A model generated the notes under the pieces. That model was not told the DNA's origin and ran no database searches. It saw nothing but the letters and a program-made list of their open reading frames with translations. Source: Phenylobacterium glaciei (GTDB taxonomy: Bacteria; Pseudomonadota; Alphaproteobacteria; Caulobacterales; Caulobacteraceae). Taken from it: DNA of 64,000 nt. This document shows positions 7,687-16,547 of the stretch, one piece after another (positions within the stretch are counted from its first letter, which is position 1; each line of letters starts with the position of its first letter). The position numbers and the translations under genes were made by a program. Location of the stretch: contig NZ_JAGSGD010000001.1 in NCBI RefSeq assembly GCF_016772415.1, positions 620,001 to 684,000 of the forward strand, written 5' to 3'.

Positions 7687-9240
7687 ATGGCTGAGGTTCA
7701 GGAGCGAAACGCGGGTTCCGGCAAGTTTCTCGACACCGTGGAGCGGTTGGGCAACGCCCTGCCGGATCCGGTGTTCATCTTCATCGGCATCATCGGCGTT
7801 CTGGTGGGGGTCTCGGTTTTCGGGGCCGCCGCGGGTTGGACCGCCGTCAATCCGGTGTCTGGCGAAACGCTCTTTGCACAGAGCCTGCTCTCCCAGGCCA
7901 ATATCCAGAAGCTCTTCATGGAGATGCCGAAGACCTATACGAGCTTCACGCCGCTCGGCCTGGCTCTGACCATCATGCTGGGGGCGGGGATCGCCGAGCG
8001 CAGCGGCCTGTTTTCATCCCTCCTGCGCAGCAGTTTGGCGGGGGTTCCGAAACACTATCTGACCCCCATTGTCTTCCTCATCGGCATGCTGACGACCCAC
8101 GCGATCGATGCGGGCTATCTGGTCTATGTGCCGCTGGCCGCTGTCATCTATGCCAGCGCGGGTCGCCACCCGGTCCTGGGCCTGGTGGTGGGGTTTTCCG
8201 GCGCGGCGGTCGGGCTGTCGGGCAATCTGATCCCGGGTCAGTATGACGTCCTGATCTTTGGCATCACCGAGATCGGGGCCCGGCTGATCGTGCCGGACTG
8301 GACGATGAATCCCCTGGGAAACTGGTGGTTCAGTATCGCCGTGGCCGTGCTGTTCACCGGGCTGGCCTGGGTCATCGTCGAAAAGGTGCTGGCGCCGCGC
8401 CTGGGACCCTGGACCGGGGGCGTCACCCGCGGCGAACTGGCGGCCACGGTTGTCACGGTCAGCGAGCGCCGCGGCCTGCGGATGGCCGGTCTGGCGGCCC
8501 TGGCGGTGATCGGGGGGTTTGCGGCCCTGACGTTCTGGCCGGGATACTCGCCCTTCCTCGACGTCGCGGCCACGGGCAGTCAGCGGCTCTTGCCGTTCTT
8601 TCGCAGCCTGCCCGCCGGACTGTTTCTGCTCTTCGCCGCGACGGGCTGGGCCTATGGCGCCTCGACCGGGTCCATCAAATCCCATCGCGACGTGGTGGAG
8701 ATGATGGTCAAGGGACTGGAGGGCATGCTGCCCTATCTGGTGCTGATCTTCTTTGCCGCCCACTTCGTGGCGATGTTCACCTGGTCCAATCTGGGGCCGA
8801 TCGCCGCCATCCTCGGCGCGCAGCAACTTCGGGCCCTGCACGCGCCTCCAGCCCTCCTGCTGCCGCTGCTGGCCACCATGTCGGCCTGGCTCGATTTTCT
8901 GATCGCCTCCGGCTCAGCCAAGTGGACGGCGATGTCGCCGGTCGCCACGCCGATGATGATGTTGCTGGGCGTGTCGCCGGAAATGACAACCGCGGCCTAT
9001 CGCCTGGGCGACACCGTGACCAATCTCATCTCGCCCTTGAATCCCTATTTCGTTCTGACCTTCACATTCGCGCGCCGCTGGGCGCCGGACTTCCGCCTGG
9101 GATCCCTGCTGGCGCTGACCCTGCCCTTGGCCGCCGCCTTCTATCTGGGCGGGGTCGCCCTGACGGCCGCCTGGGTCGCCCTGGAGATTCCCGTCGGGCC
9201 GGGCGCCAGCGTGGCCTATCATCTTCCCACTGCGCCTTAA
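7687..9240 (+). CDS. AbgT family transporter
   Basis: 517 residues with at least ten hydrophobic segments. Family signatures are visible: DTVERLGNALPDPVFIF near the N-terminus, GAGIAERSGLFSSLLR, DAGYLVYVPLAA, GFSGAAVGLSGNLIPGQYD, a broken re-entrant region with ASGSAKWTAMSPVATPMMM, and DTVTNLISPLNPYF near the end. AbgT proteins move p-aminobenzoyl-glutamate or export sulfonamide-like compounds using a proton or sodium gradient. An ATG at 7672 is also possible; 7687 gives the usual N-terminus (MAEVQERN). The neighbouring truncated repeat and the lack of abgA/abgB partners suggest local rearrangement. Confidence 0.88.
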   Translation: MAEVQERNAGSGKFLDTVERLGNALPDPVFIFIGIIGVLVGVSVFGAAAGWTAVNPVSGETLFAQSLLSQANIQKLFMEMPKTYTSFTPLGLALTIMLGAGIAERSGLFSSLLRSSLAGVPKHYLTPIVFLIGMLTTHAIDAGYLVYVPLAAVIYASAGRHPVLGLVVGFSGAAVGLSGNLIPGQYDVLIFGITEIGARLIVPDWTMNPLGNWWFSIAVAVLFTGLAWVIVEKVLAPRLGPWTGGVTRGELAATVVTVSERRGLRMAGLAALAVIGGFAALTFWPGYSPFLDVAATGSQRLLPFFRSLPAGLFLLFAATGWAYGASTGSIKSHRDVVEMMVKGLEGMLPYLVLIFFAAHFVAMFTWSNLGPIAAILGAQQLRALHAPPALLLPLLATMSAWLDFLIASGSAKWTAMSPVATPMMMLLGVSPEMTTAAYRLGDTVTNLISPLNPYFVLTFTFARRWAPDFRLGSLLALTLPLAAAFYLGGVALTAAWVALEIPVGPGASVAYHLPTAP

Positions 9241-9318
9241 GGCCGCCCAGCCCCCCCCGCGCCGCGCCTTGCGCGCCCCGCCGCCCCGCGCGATCCTCGC
9301 CCAAAGGGGAGCGCCGCC

Positions 9319-10122
9319 ATGGATCCATTCGCCCACGCCTGGGAGCACCTGAGCGTCCGCCGCGAGGGCGCGGTGGCGCAGGTGGCCCTGAACCGTCCCG
9401 CCGCCCGCAACGCGCTCAACACCGCCCTGATGACCGAGCTGACCGATTTCGCCCGCGCGGTGCGGCGGCGCAGCGACCTCACAGCCGTCATCCTCACCGG
9501 GTCTGAGAGCTATTTCTCCGCCGGCGCCGACCTCGCCGCCCAGGGCGAGCGGCGCAGGCCCACCCTGCTGGAAACCCGCGAGGCGGGGATGGCCGGCCCC
9601 GACATGTGCGAGGCCTGGGAGGCCATCGAGGCGGTGACCCTGGTGGCCATCGAGGGGTTCTGCATCGGCGGCGGCTGCGCGCTCGCCGTGGCCTGCGACT
9701 TCCGGATCCTGGGGGCCGGCGCCTATCTGCGGCTGCCAGAGGTTCCGCTCGGCATAAACATGAGCTGGCGCAGCCTGCCGCGCATCACGGCCCTGGTGGG
9801 GCCAGCCCGGGCCAAGCGCTTCGTGATGTTCGGCGAGGCCACCGACGCGGCCACCTGCCTGGACTGGGGGTTCTGCGACGAGGTGGCGCCGGCCGGCGAG
9901 GCCCTGGCCGTGGCGCGGGCCTGGGCCGCCAAGCTGGCGGCCCTGCCGCCCCTGCCGGTGCGCATGACCAAGGAGGCGGTCAACGCTGCGGTGGCCGGCG
10001 GCGCGGCGGCCGCCACCTTCATGGACCGCGACCAGTACCTGCTCACCAGCCGCTCGGCCGACTTCCGCGAGGGCGTCGCGGCCTTCTTCGAGAAACGCCC
10101 GGGCCGCTTCCAGGGGGATTGA
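9319..10122 (+). CDS. Enoyl-CoA hydratase/isomerase family protein
   Basis: 267 residues of the crotonase fold: VALNRPAARNALN (about 26-38), the CoA/oxyanion loop SAGADLAAQG (about 68-77), IEGFCIGGGCALAVACDFRI (split here as IEGFCIGGGC and ALAVACDFRI, about 115-134), and LPEVPLGINMSW. The usual second glutamate region is altered to PLGINMSWRSLPRI, so hydratase activity is uncertain and isomerase or hydrolase action is possible. AAAGGGGAG precedes the ATG. It has no beta-oxidation partner directly adjacent. Confidence 0.85.
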   Translation: MDPFAHAWEHLSVRREGAVAQVALNRPAARNALNTALMTELTDFARAVRRRSDLTAVILTGSESYFSAGADLAAQGERRRPTLLETREAGMAGPDMCEAWEAIEAVTLVAIEGFCIGGGCALAVACDFRILGAGAYLRLPEVPLGINMSWRSLPRITALVGPARAKRFVMFGEATDAATCLDWGFCDEVAPAGEALAVARAWAAKLAALPPLPVRMTKEAVNAAVAGGAAAATFMDRDQYLLTSRSADFREGVAAFFEKRPGRFQGD

Positions 10123-10253
10123 GGGGGACCCTAACCCCCACATGTCGGCGCATGTCGGTCACTCCGCGGGCCAGAAAACCCAGGCGGGGCAAGGGCTGGC
10201 GGCGGGCGGCGCGCAGGTGCGTTTTCCTCCATCCGCGGCCACCAACATGTTGG

Positions 10254-11426
10254 CTATCCGGCGGCCTTCCGCGACAGCTCCCGCGCCTTGGCCAGCCGCT
10301 CGATCCCCCCGTCCAGGGTCGCGTCGCCCTTCGAGAAGCAGAGCCGCAGGATGCTGGTGACCGGGTCCTGCTCATAGAGCGCCGAGACCGGGATGGCCGC
10401 GACGCCGGCCTCCGTCACCGCCCGCAGCGCGAAGACCCGGTCGGGCTCGCTGACGCCGGAGGCGGCCAGGTCGACATTGAGGAAGTAGGTCCCCTGGCTG
10501 GCCAGCACCTTGAACCCTTCCGCCGTCAGCCCCGCCGCCAGCCGGTCTCGCGACCGCGCAAGGCCGGTCGGCATGGCGGTGAACCAGTCGCCGGGATTGT
10601 CCAGCCCGAAGGCTACCGCGGCCTGCAGGTTGGGCGGCGTGGTGAAGGTCAGGAACTGGTGGGCGCGGGCCAGGGCGTGGGTCAGTTCGGGCGCCGCGCA
10701 GAGGAAGCCCACCTTCCAGCCGGTAAGCCCGAACATCTTCCCCGCCGAGCCGATCTTCACCGTGCGGGCGCGCATATTCGGCAGCGACATCAAGGGGATG
10801 TGGGCGGCCCCATCGAACACCACCTGCTCCCAGACCTCGTCGCAGATGGCGATGGCGTCGTGGGCCAGGCAGAACTCCGCCAGCAGCTCCAGGTCCTCCC
10901 GGGGCAGGACGACGCCGGCCGGATTGATCGGGTTGTTCAGCACCACGAACCGGGTCTTGTCGGTGAAGGCGGCCTCCAGCATGGCGCGGCTGAACCGCCA
11001 GTGGGGCGGCTCCAGCCGCACCAGCCGGGGGATGCCGCCGGCCCGGCGGATCAGCGGCAGGTAGGCGTCATAGACCGGCTGGAACACCACCACCTCGTCG
11101 CCCGGCTGGACCAGCGCCAGGAAGGTCGCGGCCAGGGCCTCGGTGGCGCCCGAGGTGATGGTGACCTCGGTCTTCCAGTCCAGGTCCAGGCCCTGGGTGC
11201 GGCCATAGTGCCCCGCCACGGCCTGCCGCAGCCCCGGCAGGCCGGCCATGGGCGGGTACTGGTTGTAGCCGTTCAGAACCTCCTCAGCCGCCTTCTGGCG
11301 GATCGCCAGGGGGCCGGGGTCATCGGGGAAGCCCTGGCCCAGGTTGATGGCGCCCAGTTCCCGGGCGAGGCCCGACATCTCCTCGAACACGGTGGTCGGA
11401 AGGTTGGCGTAGACGGGGTGGGCCAT
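10254..11426 (-). CDS. PLP-dependent class I/II aminotransferase
   Basis: 390 residues. Fold type I motifs: NLGQGFPDDPGP (about 28-39), YNQYPPMAGLPGLRQAV, the NPINPAG loop (about 165-171), CDEVWEQVVFDG, and the Schiff-base lysine in GSAGKMFGLTGWKVGF (about 227-242). The wording is that of the methionine/kynurenine/glutamine-type aminotransferases (YbdL, KAT) that use sulfur or aromatic amino acids. AGGAG lies 6 bases before the ATG. The gene stands alone and is convergent with the hydratase gene. Confidence 0.87.
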   Translation of the reverse strand: MAHPVYANLPTTVFEEMSGLARELGAINLGQGFPDDPGPLAIRQKAAEEVLNGYNQYPPMAGLPGLRQAVAGHYGRTQGLDLDWKTEVTITSGATEALAATFLALVQPGDEVVVFQPVYDAYLPLIRRAGGIPRLVRLEPPHWRFSRAMLEAAFTDKTRFVVLNNPINPAGVVLPREDLELLAEFCLAHDAIAICDEVWEQVVFDGAAHIPLMSLPNMRARTVKIGSAGKMFGLTGWKVGFLCAAPELTHALARAHQFLTFTTPPNLQAAVAFGLDNPGDWFTAMPTGLARSRDRLAAGLTAEGFKVLASQGTYFLNVDLAASGVSEPDRVFALRAVTEAGVAAIPVSALYEQDPVTSILRLCFSKGDATLDGGIERLAKARELSRKAAG

Positions 11427-11504
11427 GGCGCGCTCCTGAGCGGGGATTTGCCTAGCACAGCTTCCGCGCCAAGGCGCCAGCCATGCAGCCTTCGAACCTC
11501 GTCA

Positions 11505-11621
11505 CGCGCAGGCCTGGAAGCGCCGGCGCTGGTGGTCTATAGCGCCGCGGGGTTCGTGGAGCTGCCGCCCCGGCCCACCCCCTATGCGAGGGCCGACGTC
11601 TTCATGGAGTTGGCGTTCTAG
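11505..11621 (+). pseudogene. C-terminal remnant of a GNAT acetyltransferase
   Basis: A short open stretch ending in TAG at 11621 reads AGLEAPALVVYSAAGFVELPPRP then TPYARADVFMELAF. The pieces Y-xx-AGFVELPP and VFMEL are how many GNAT enzymes end (last helix, then the final beta strand). No start codon or N-terminal two thirds of such a gene is present in this frame; the sequence before it is the promoter side of the aminotransferase gene. It is most likely a decayed leftover of a deleted gene. Confidence 0.5.
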
Positions 11622-11624
11622 GGG

Positions 11625-11984
11625 CTAGTGGACGGCGGCCAGGGCGTCGCCCAGGGTGCGGCGGGTCACGGGCTTGCCCAGGAACCCGATGGGGTTGATG
11701 GCGGCCATGGCCTTGCGGAACTCGTCGGTGATGGAGCCGGAGACGAACAGCGAGCGGACGCCCAGCTGATCATAGAGTTTCTGGGCGAGCTTGCCGCCGT
11801 CGGTGTTCTTGGCCAGGCGGATATCCACCAGGGCGAGGTCGGGCTTGTCGTCCTCGGCCAGGTCCCAGGCGGCGCCGGCGTCGGCGGCCTCGGCGATCAC
11901 CTCGTGGCCCAGGTCTTCCAGCAGACCGCAGATGTCGAGAGCAATCAGGGCGTCGTCTTCAACCACCATAATTCGCATGGTCAT
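11625..11984 (-). CDS. Single-domain response regulator
   Basis: 119 residues, receiver domain only: acidic pair in VVEDDAL (8-14), phospho-acceptor Asp54 in LALVDIRLA, the Thr/Ser position in FVSGSI and the Lys in GKPV near residue 104. It has no output domain, so it must act through protein contacts. Its ATG overlaps the stop of the histidine kinase by four bases (ATGA), so the kinase is its partner almost certainly. The spacing in IRLAKNTDGG is like receivers paired with HWE/HisKA_2 kinases. Confidence 0.88.
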   Translation of the reverse strand: MTMRIMVVEDDALIALDICGLLEDLGHEVIAEAADAGAAWDLAEDDKPDLALVDIRLAKNTDGGKLAQKLYDQLGVRSLFVSGSITDEFRKAMAAINPIGFLGKPVTRRTLGDALAAVH

Positions 11985-13291
11985 ACGGTACTCCTCGGGA
12001 AGACGACTGCAAAACTCGCGCCGCGATCCACGTCTTCGATTTCGAAGCGCCCCCCGAGCTGTCGGGTCAGCGCATCGATCGCCCTCATGCCCAAGCTCTT
12101 GGTTTTCTTCGGATCAAAGCCCTTGGGCAGGCCGTCCCCGTTGTCGGACACACGCAAACGATAGTCGTCCCCGTCGGTTCCGAACGTCACCTGTATGCGG
12201 CACGTCTGGTTCTCCGGACAACCATATTTCAGGGAATTGGTAACCAACTCGTTCAGGATCAGCGCCAAAGGCGCCGCCTGCCGCACGTCGAGCGAAATCG
12301 GCTCCACCGCGGTCACCAGTTCGATCTCGTCACGGCCCATGGCCTCCACCAACTCGCGGGCCAGGGCCTCGGTATAGGCGCCGGCGTCGAAGCGGTCGAT
12401 CTGGGCGCCGCTCTTGTAGAGCTGCTCATGCACCCGGCCCACCGCCATGATGCGGCTCAGGGTGTTGTCCAAGGCCTCCTTGGCCTCGGGATGGACCACG
12501 GCGCGAGATTGCAGGCGCACGACGCTGGCGATCTGCTGCAGCGAGTTCTTCACCCGGTGGTTCACCTCGTCCAGCAGGAGGGTGCGGTCGGCCAGCAGGG
12601 CGCGCAGGCGCTCGGCGGTGTCGGCCTCCACCTCGCGGTCGAGATTGAGGTCGCGCATGGCCCTGGCGAACAGCAGGGCCAGCAGGGCGGCGAAGGCCAC
12701 CAGGGCCACCAGCACCAGGGCGCGGACCGCCGCGGCGCGCTCGGCGCGCTGGGCCTCAAGGCGCGCCTCGGTGAGGTCCAGCTGCGCCACCAGGCGGCGG
12801 ATCTCGATCATGGCGGCGATGCCCCGGCCCTCGCGAATGATGCGGATGGCGGCCACCGGCGCGCCGGCGGCGCGGGCGGCCACGGTCTTGTCGATGATCT
12901 GCAGGCGGATGGCCATCTGCCCCCGCAGGGTCGCCAGGCGCGTCTGCTGGCCGGGATTGTCCTTGGTCAAGGTTGCGACGTCGGCGAGTTCGGTCTGCGC
13001 CCGGGCGCGGGCCTGGGCCAACTGGTCGACAAACATCCGGTCGCCGGTGAGCACATAGCCACGCTGGGCCGACTCGGCGTCGGTCAGGGCCTGCAGGACA
13101 TTGCTGATGCCGGTCCGCACCTGGTGGGTGTGGCTGACCCAGTTGGCCGAGCTGTCGTACCAGAGAAAGACCCCGCCCAGGGTGGCGAAGGCCAGGAACA
13201 GGGCCGCGACCGTGCCGGCCAACAGGCGGAAGGCGCGCTCGCGCGCGCCCTGGCGATCCGCACCGGAAAGCTCGACCGGATCGCGCGCCAC
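11981..13291 (-). CDS. CHASE3-domain sensor histidine kinase (HisKA_2/HWE type)
   Basis: 436 residues. A membrane segment at about 22-44, a periplasmic CHASE3 region (ALTDAESAQRGYVLTGD about 68-84), a second membrane segment at about 188-210, the phospho-acceptor His245 in LLDEVNHRVKNSLQQI, and an HATPase domain with LILNELVTNSLKYG (about 340-353) and DNGDGLP. CHASE3 domains sense unknown extracellular signals. It starts with GTG 7 bases after the typA stop and is probably translated from the same transcript. Its product phosphorylates the receiver encoded next. Confidence 0.88.
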   Translation of the reverse strand: MARDPVELSGADRQGARERAFRLLAGTVAALFLAFATLGGVFLWYDSSANWVSHTHQVRTGISNVLQALTDAESAQRGYVLTGDRMFVDQLAQARARAQTELADVATLTKDNPGQQTRLATLRGQMAIRLQIIDKTVAARAAGAPVAAIRIIREGRGIAAMIEIRRLVAQLDLTEARLEAQRAERAAAVRALVLVALVAFAALLALLFARAMRDLNLDREVEADTAERLRALLADRTLLLDEVNHRVKNSLQQIASVVRLQSRAVVHPEAKEALDNTLSRIMAVGRVHEQLYKSGAQIDRFDAGAYTEALARELVEAMGRDEIELVTAVEPISLDVRQAAPLALILNELVTNSLKYGCPENQTCRIQVTFGTDGDDYRLRVSDNGDGLPKGFDPKKTKSLGMRAIDALTRQLGGRFEIEDVDRGASFAVVFPRSTV

Positions 13292-13298
13292 CGAGAGG

Positions 13299-15131
13299 CT
13301 ACTCTTCTTTGGCGCGGCGCTTGCGGAGGCTCGGGTTCAGGACCTGCTTGCGCAGGCGGATCGACTTCGGCGTCACCTCGACCAGTTCGTCTTCCTCGAT
13401 ATAGGCGATGGCCTGCTCCAGGGTCATCCGGCGCGGCGGCGTCAGGCGCACGGCCTCGTCCTTGCCGGATGCGCGGATGTTGTTGAGCGCCTTGGCCTTC
13501 ATCGGGTTGACGTCCAGGTCGTCGGCGCGCGAGTTCTCCCCGATGATCATGCCCTGGTAGGTCTTTTCGCCGCCGCCCACGAACATGAAGCCGCGGTCCT
13601 CGAGGTTCCACAAGGCGAAGTCGGTCGTCTCGCCGTCGGAGTTGGAGACCAGCACGCCCTTGCGGCCCGCGTCGATGGCGCCCTTGTAGACATCGTAGTG
13701 GCTGAACACGCGGTTCAGTACGCCTGACCCCCGGGTGTCGGTGAGGAACTCGCCCTGGTAGCCGATGAGCGAGCGTGACGGGCTCATCAGGCTGATGCGG
13801 GTCTTGCCGGCGCCGGACGGGCCCATGTCCTTGAGCTCGGCGCGGCGGGCCGAAAGCTTTTCGATGACGATGCCGGTGAACTCGTCGTCGACGTCGATCA
13901 TCACATCCTCGATCGGCTCCAGGCGATCGCCCGTCTCCGGGTCGGTCTGGAACACCACGCGGGGACGGCTGATCGACAGTTCGAAGCCCTCGCGTCGCAT
14001 GCTCTCGATCAGCACGCCCAGCTGCAGTTCGCCGCGACCGGCGACCTCATAGGCGTCCTTGTCGGAGGTCTCGGTCACCCGGATGGCGACGTTGGACTGG
14101 GCCTCCTTCAGCAGGCGCGCGGCGATCACGCGGCTCTGCACCTTGTCGCCTTCACGGCCGGCCAGCGGGCTGTTGTTCACCGAGACCGTCATGGAGATGG
14201 TGGGCGGGTCGATCGGCTGGGCCGGAAGGGCGTCGCTGACCTCCATGGCGCACAGAGTGTCGGCCACGGTGGCCTTCGACAGGCCGGCGATGGCGACGAT
14301 GTCGCCGGCTTCGGCGTCCTCGATCGGCTGGCGCTTCAGGCCGCGGAAGGCCAGCACCTTGGTGATGCGGCCGCGTTCGATTTCCGTGCCGTCCAGGGAC
14401 AGGGCGTGGATCGCCATGCCGGGCGTGGCCTTGCCCGACTGGATGCGGCCGGTCAGCAGGCGGCCCAGGAAGGGGTCGTTCTCGATCAGCACCGACAGGA
14501 TCTGGAAGGGCTTATCCTTGTTCTCGACCACGGCCGGCTCGGGCACGTGGCGCACGATCAGGTCGAACAGGGGCGCCAGGTTGTCGTTGGGCTTGGCCAG
14601 GTCCAGCGTCGCCCAGCCGTTCTTGCCAGAGGCGTAGATGTGCGGGAAGTCCAGTTGCTCGTCCGTCGCGCCCATGGCGGCGAACAGGTCGAAGGCGTCG
14701 TTCAGGATGCGGTCGGGATCGGCGTGGGGCCGGTCGACCTTGTTGAGGCAGAGGATCGGCTTGAGGCCCATCTTCAGGGCCTTGCCCAGGACGAACTTGG
14801 TCTGGGGCATGACGCCCTCTTCGGCGTCCACCAGGATGACGCAGCCGTCCACCATCCCCAGGATCCGCTCGACCTCGCCGCCGAAGTCGGCGTGGCCGGG
14901 GGTGTCGATGATGTTGATGCGGGTGTCGCCCGCCTCGCCATGCCACAGCACGCTGGTGCACTTGGCCAGGATGGTGATCCCGCGCTCGCGCTCCTGGTCG
15001 TTGGAGTCCATCGCGCGCTCGACCGTCGCCTCGTTGGCGCGGAAGACGCCGGACTGGGCGAGCAGCTGATCGACGAGCGTGGTCTTGCCATGGTCGACGT
15101 GGGCGATGATGGCGATGTTGCGAAGCGACAT
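13299..15131 (-). CDS. typA: Translational GTPase TypA/BipA
   Basis: 610 residues, full length for the family. G1 loop AHVDHGKTTL (10-19), switch G2/G3 with DTPGHADFGGEVER, G4 LNKVDRPHADPDR, then EF-Tu-like domain II, EF-G-like domains III and V, and the C-terminal BipA domain (GRGELQLGVLIESMRREGFE; SNSDGETTDFALWNLEDRG; the C-terminal lysine/arginine tail). TypA binds the ribosome and is needed for 50S assembly and for growth in cold or stress. It heads a unit with the histidine kinase and receiver downstream. Confidence 0.97.
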   Translation of the reverse strand: MSLRNIAIIAHVDHGKTTLVDQLLAQSGVFRANEATVERAMDSNDQERERGITILAKCTSVLWHGEAGDTRINIIDTPGHADFGGEVERILGMVDGCVILVDAEEGVMPQTKFVLGKALKMGLKPILCLNKVDRPHADPDRILNDAFDLFAAMGATDEQLDFPHIYASGKNGWATLDLAKPNDNLAPLFDLIVRHVPEPAVVENKDKPFQILSVLIENDPFLGRLLTGRIQSGKATPGMAIHALSLDGTEIERGRITKVLAFRGLKRQPIEDAEAGDIVAIAGLSKATVADTLCAMEVSDALPAQPIDPPTISMTVSVNNSPLAGREGDKVQSRVIAARLLKEAQSNVAIRVTETSDKDAYEVAGRGELQLGVLIESMRREGFELSISRPRVVFQTDPETGDRLEPIEDVMIDVDDEFTGIVIEKLSARRAELKDMGPSGAGKTRISLMSPSRSLIGYQGEFLTDTRGSGVLNRVFSHYDVYKGAIDAGRKGVLVSNSDGETTDFALWNLEDRGFMFVGGGEKTYQGMIIGENSRADDLDVNPMKAKALNNIRASGKDEAVRLTPPRRMTLEQAIAYIEEDELVEVTPKSIRLRKQVLNPSLRKRRAKEE

Positions 15132-15299
15132 TTAATTCTTATCTCGGGAAGGGCGCGGGGCTTGTAAGCGAGCGCGGGGGCTTCCGCCAGCGCAATCTCG
15201 TCGCGGGCGTCGACCATGTGGGTGAGCTGTTGTGCAATGCAGCAAGTCATATACCCCACATTGCCAAATTTCATATCATTGAATTTTAACGGTAAAATC

Positions 15300-15458
15300 C
15301 GAGTGCGACAAAAAAACTTACAATGTCAGCGCTTTCTTCCTTGAAGAATTGTGCGCCGCACTTTACTTTCATTCCTGTGAGGCGGCCATGTCGCCTCTGC
15401 CCTTCCTGGGCGTTTCCTCCCTAATGAACTGCCGGGCCCTCGGGTCCGGCTTTTTTTT
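15300..15458 (+). ncRNA. Candidate small regulatory RNA
   Basis: An AT-rich, promoter-like stretch (15240-15320) unusual for this window is followed by about 130 bases without a convincing reading frame. Those bases hold a loose stem GCCGC / GCGGC (15356-15385), a tight hairpin GCCC-TTCCT-GGGC (15399-15411), an unpaired C-rich segment GTTTCCTCCCTAA able to pair with Shine-Dalgarno sequences, and a strong terminator. This order is that of alphaproteobacterial trans-acting sRNAs. Exact 5' end unknown; no family name is assigned. Confidence 0.5.
15431..15458 (+). terminator. Rho-independent terminator of the candidate sRNA
   Basis: Stem GCCGGGCCC / GGGTCCGGC followed by eight T. No protein gene on the plus strand precedes it, which is the main argument for a non-coding transcript upstream. 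Confidence 0.85.
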
Positions 15459-15513
15459 GGCCGGACGCCTGGGCGCGCGAAGGTGGGGAAAGAAACAGCG
15501 GCTCGCGGCCGCC

Positions 15514-16419
15514 CTACACGGTCTTCAGGCCGCTCCAGTCAGTCCCCGCCAGCATGGCGGTGAGCTGCTGCAGATCACTCTTGAGCTTGGCGAACCCCTC
15601 GGTGGGCTCCAGGCGCGCCTCATCCAGATAGAGCCCGCGGCTGATCTCGATCTGCAGGGCGTGGGTCCGCCGCGCCGGGCGGCCGTAGTGTTCGGTGGTG
15701 TAGCCGCCGGCATAGGGGGCGTTGCGGGCGACCCGGTAGCCCATCGCCTCCAAGGCCCGCTCCACCTTATGGGTCACCACAGGCGCGCAGGCCGCGCCGA
15801 ACCGGTCCCCCAGCACCATGTCGCAGGCGCCGCCGCTGGACCTGGCCGCGGCGGCCGGCATGGAATGCCAGTCCACCAGGATCGCAAAGCCGTGGCCGGC
15901 GTGGGCCTCTCCCAACAGACGGGCCAGGGCGGCGTGATAGGGGGCGTGGGCCAGTTCGATGCGGGCTCTGGCCTCCGCGAAGGTCAGCTTCCGGGCGTAG
16001 ATCTCCTGCCCCTCGGACACCACCCTTGCGATGGCGCCCAGGCCCGCCGCCACCCGCGCCGAGCGGCCACGGGCGAAGTCGGGCAGCTCGTCGGCGAACA
16101 TGGCCGGGTCAAGTTCAAAGGCTTCGCGGTTGACGTCTATATAGGCGCGCGCGAGGCGGGCGGCGATCACCGTGGCGCCTAGGCCAGGACCCGCCGCGAT
16201 CAGCTCGTCGACGAAGGCGTCCTCGGAGCGGCGGATGGCGAGGGCGTCCAGCGCCGTGGCCGCCATCATGTCGGCGGGGTAAAGCCGGCCCGAATGGGGG
16301 GAGGCGAAGACCAGGGGCGTGGGCGCCGGCTGACCCTCAAGGCCTGCGCGCCAGATGTCGAAGGCCGGCGCCGGCTTGGGCGCGGCGTCCTCGGCGACAA
16401 GGGGCTCACAGGCGGTCAT
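15514..16419 (-). CDS. N-formylglutamate amidohydrolase family protein
   Basis: 301 residues. Family signatures: FASPHSGRLYP (about 38-48), EDAFVDEL, YIDVNREAFELDPAMF, LVDWHSMP (about 191-198), and GGYTTEHYGRPARRTHALQIEISRGLY split over about 242-268. The fold hydrolyses N-formyl-glutamate in the last step of one histidine degradation route, but no hut gene is near, so the real substrate may differ. It is divergent from cpdR with about 130 bases between the two start codons. Confidence 0.85.
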   Translation of the reverse strand: MTACEPLVAEDAAPKPAPAFDIWRAGLEGQPAPTPLVFASPHSGRLYPADMMAATALDALAIRRSEDAFVDELIAAGPGLGATVIAARLARAYIDVNREAFELDPAMFADELPDFARGRSARVAAGLGAIARVVSEGQEIYARKLTFAEARARIELAHAPYHAALARLLGEAHAGHGFAILVDWHSMPAAAARSSGGACDMVLGDRFGAACAPVVTHKVERALEAMGYRVARNAPYAGGYTTEHYGRPARRTHALQIEISRGLYLDEARLEPTEGFAKLKSDLQQLTAMLAGTDWSGLKTV

Positions 16420-16547
16420 TGAAGGTCATATGACGGCGTCGCCCGCGGGCGGTCAAACGATCAGCGCGGCGCGTTCGAGATGGTTCATCGCGAGTTTACA
16501 TCTCACCCACTATGGTATGGCCTCTAGACCACTCGCGCGGAACACCC

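Noticed and set aside
9606..11621. Very long plus-strand frame of 671 residues
   Set aside because: It is antisense to the aminotransferase and out of frame in the hydratase gene, with shadow composition. Only its last ~39 codons resemble a real protein and are listed separately as a remnant.
15349..16182. Plus-strand frame of 277 residues over the terminator
   Set aside because: It reads through the sRNA-like terminator and is antisense to the N-formylglutamate amidohydrolase gene.
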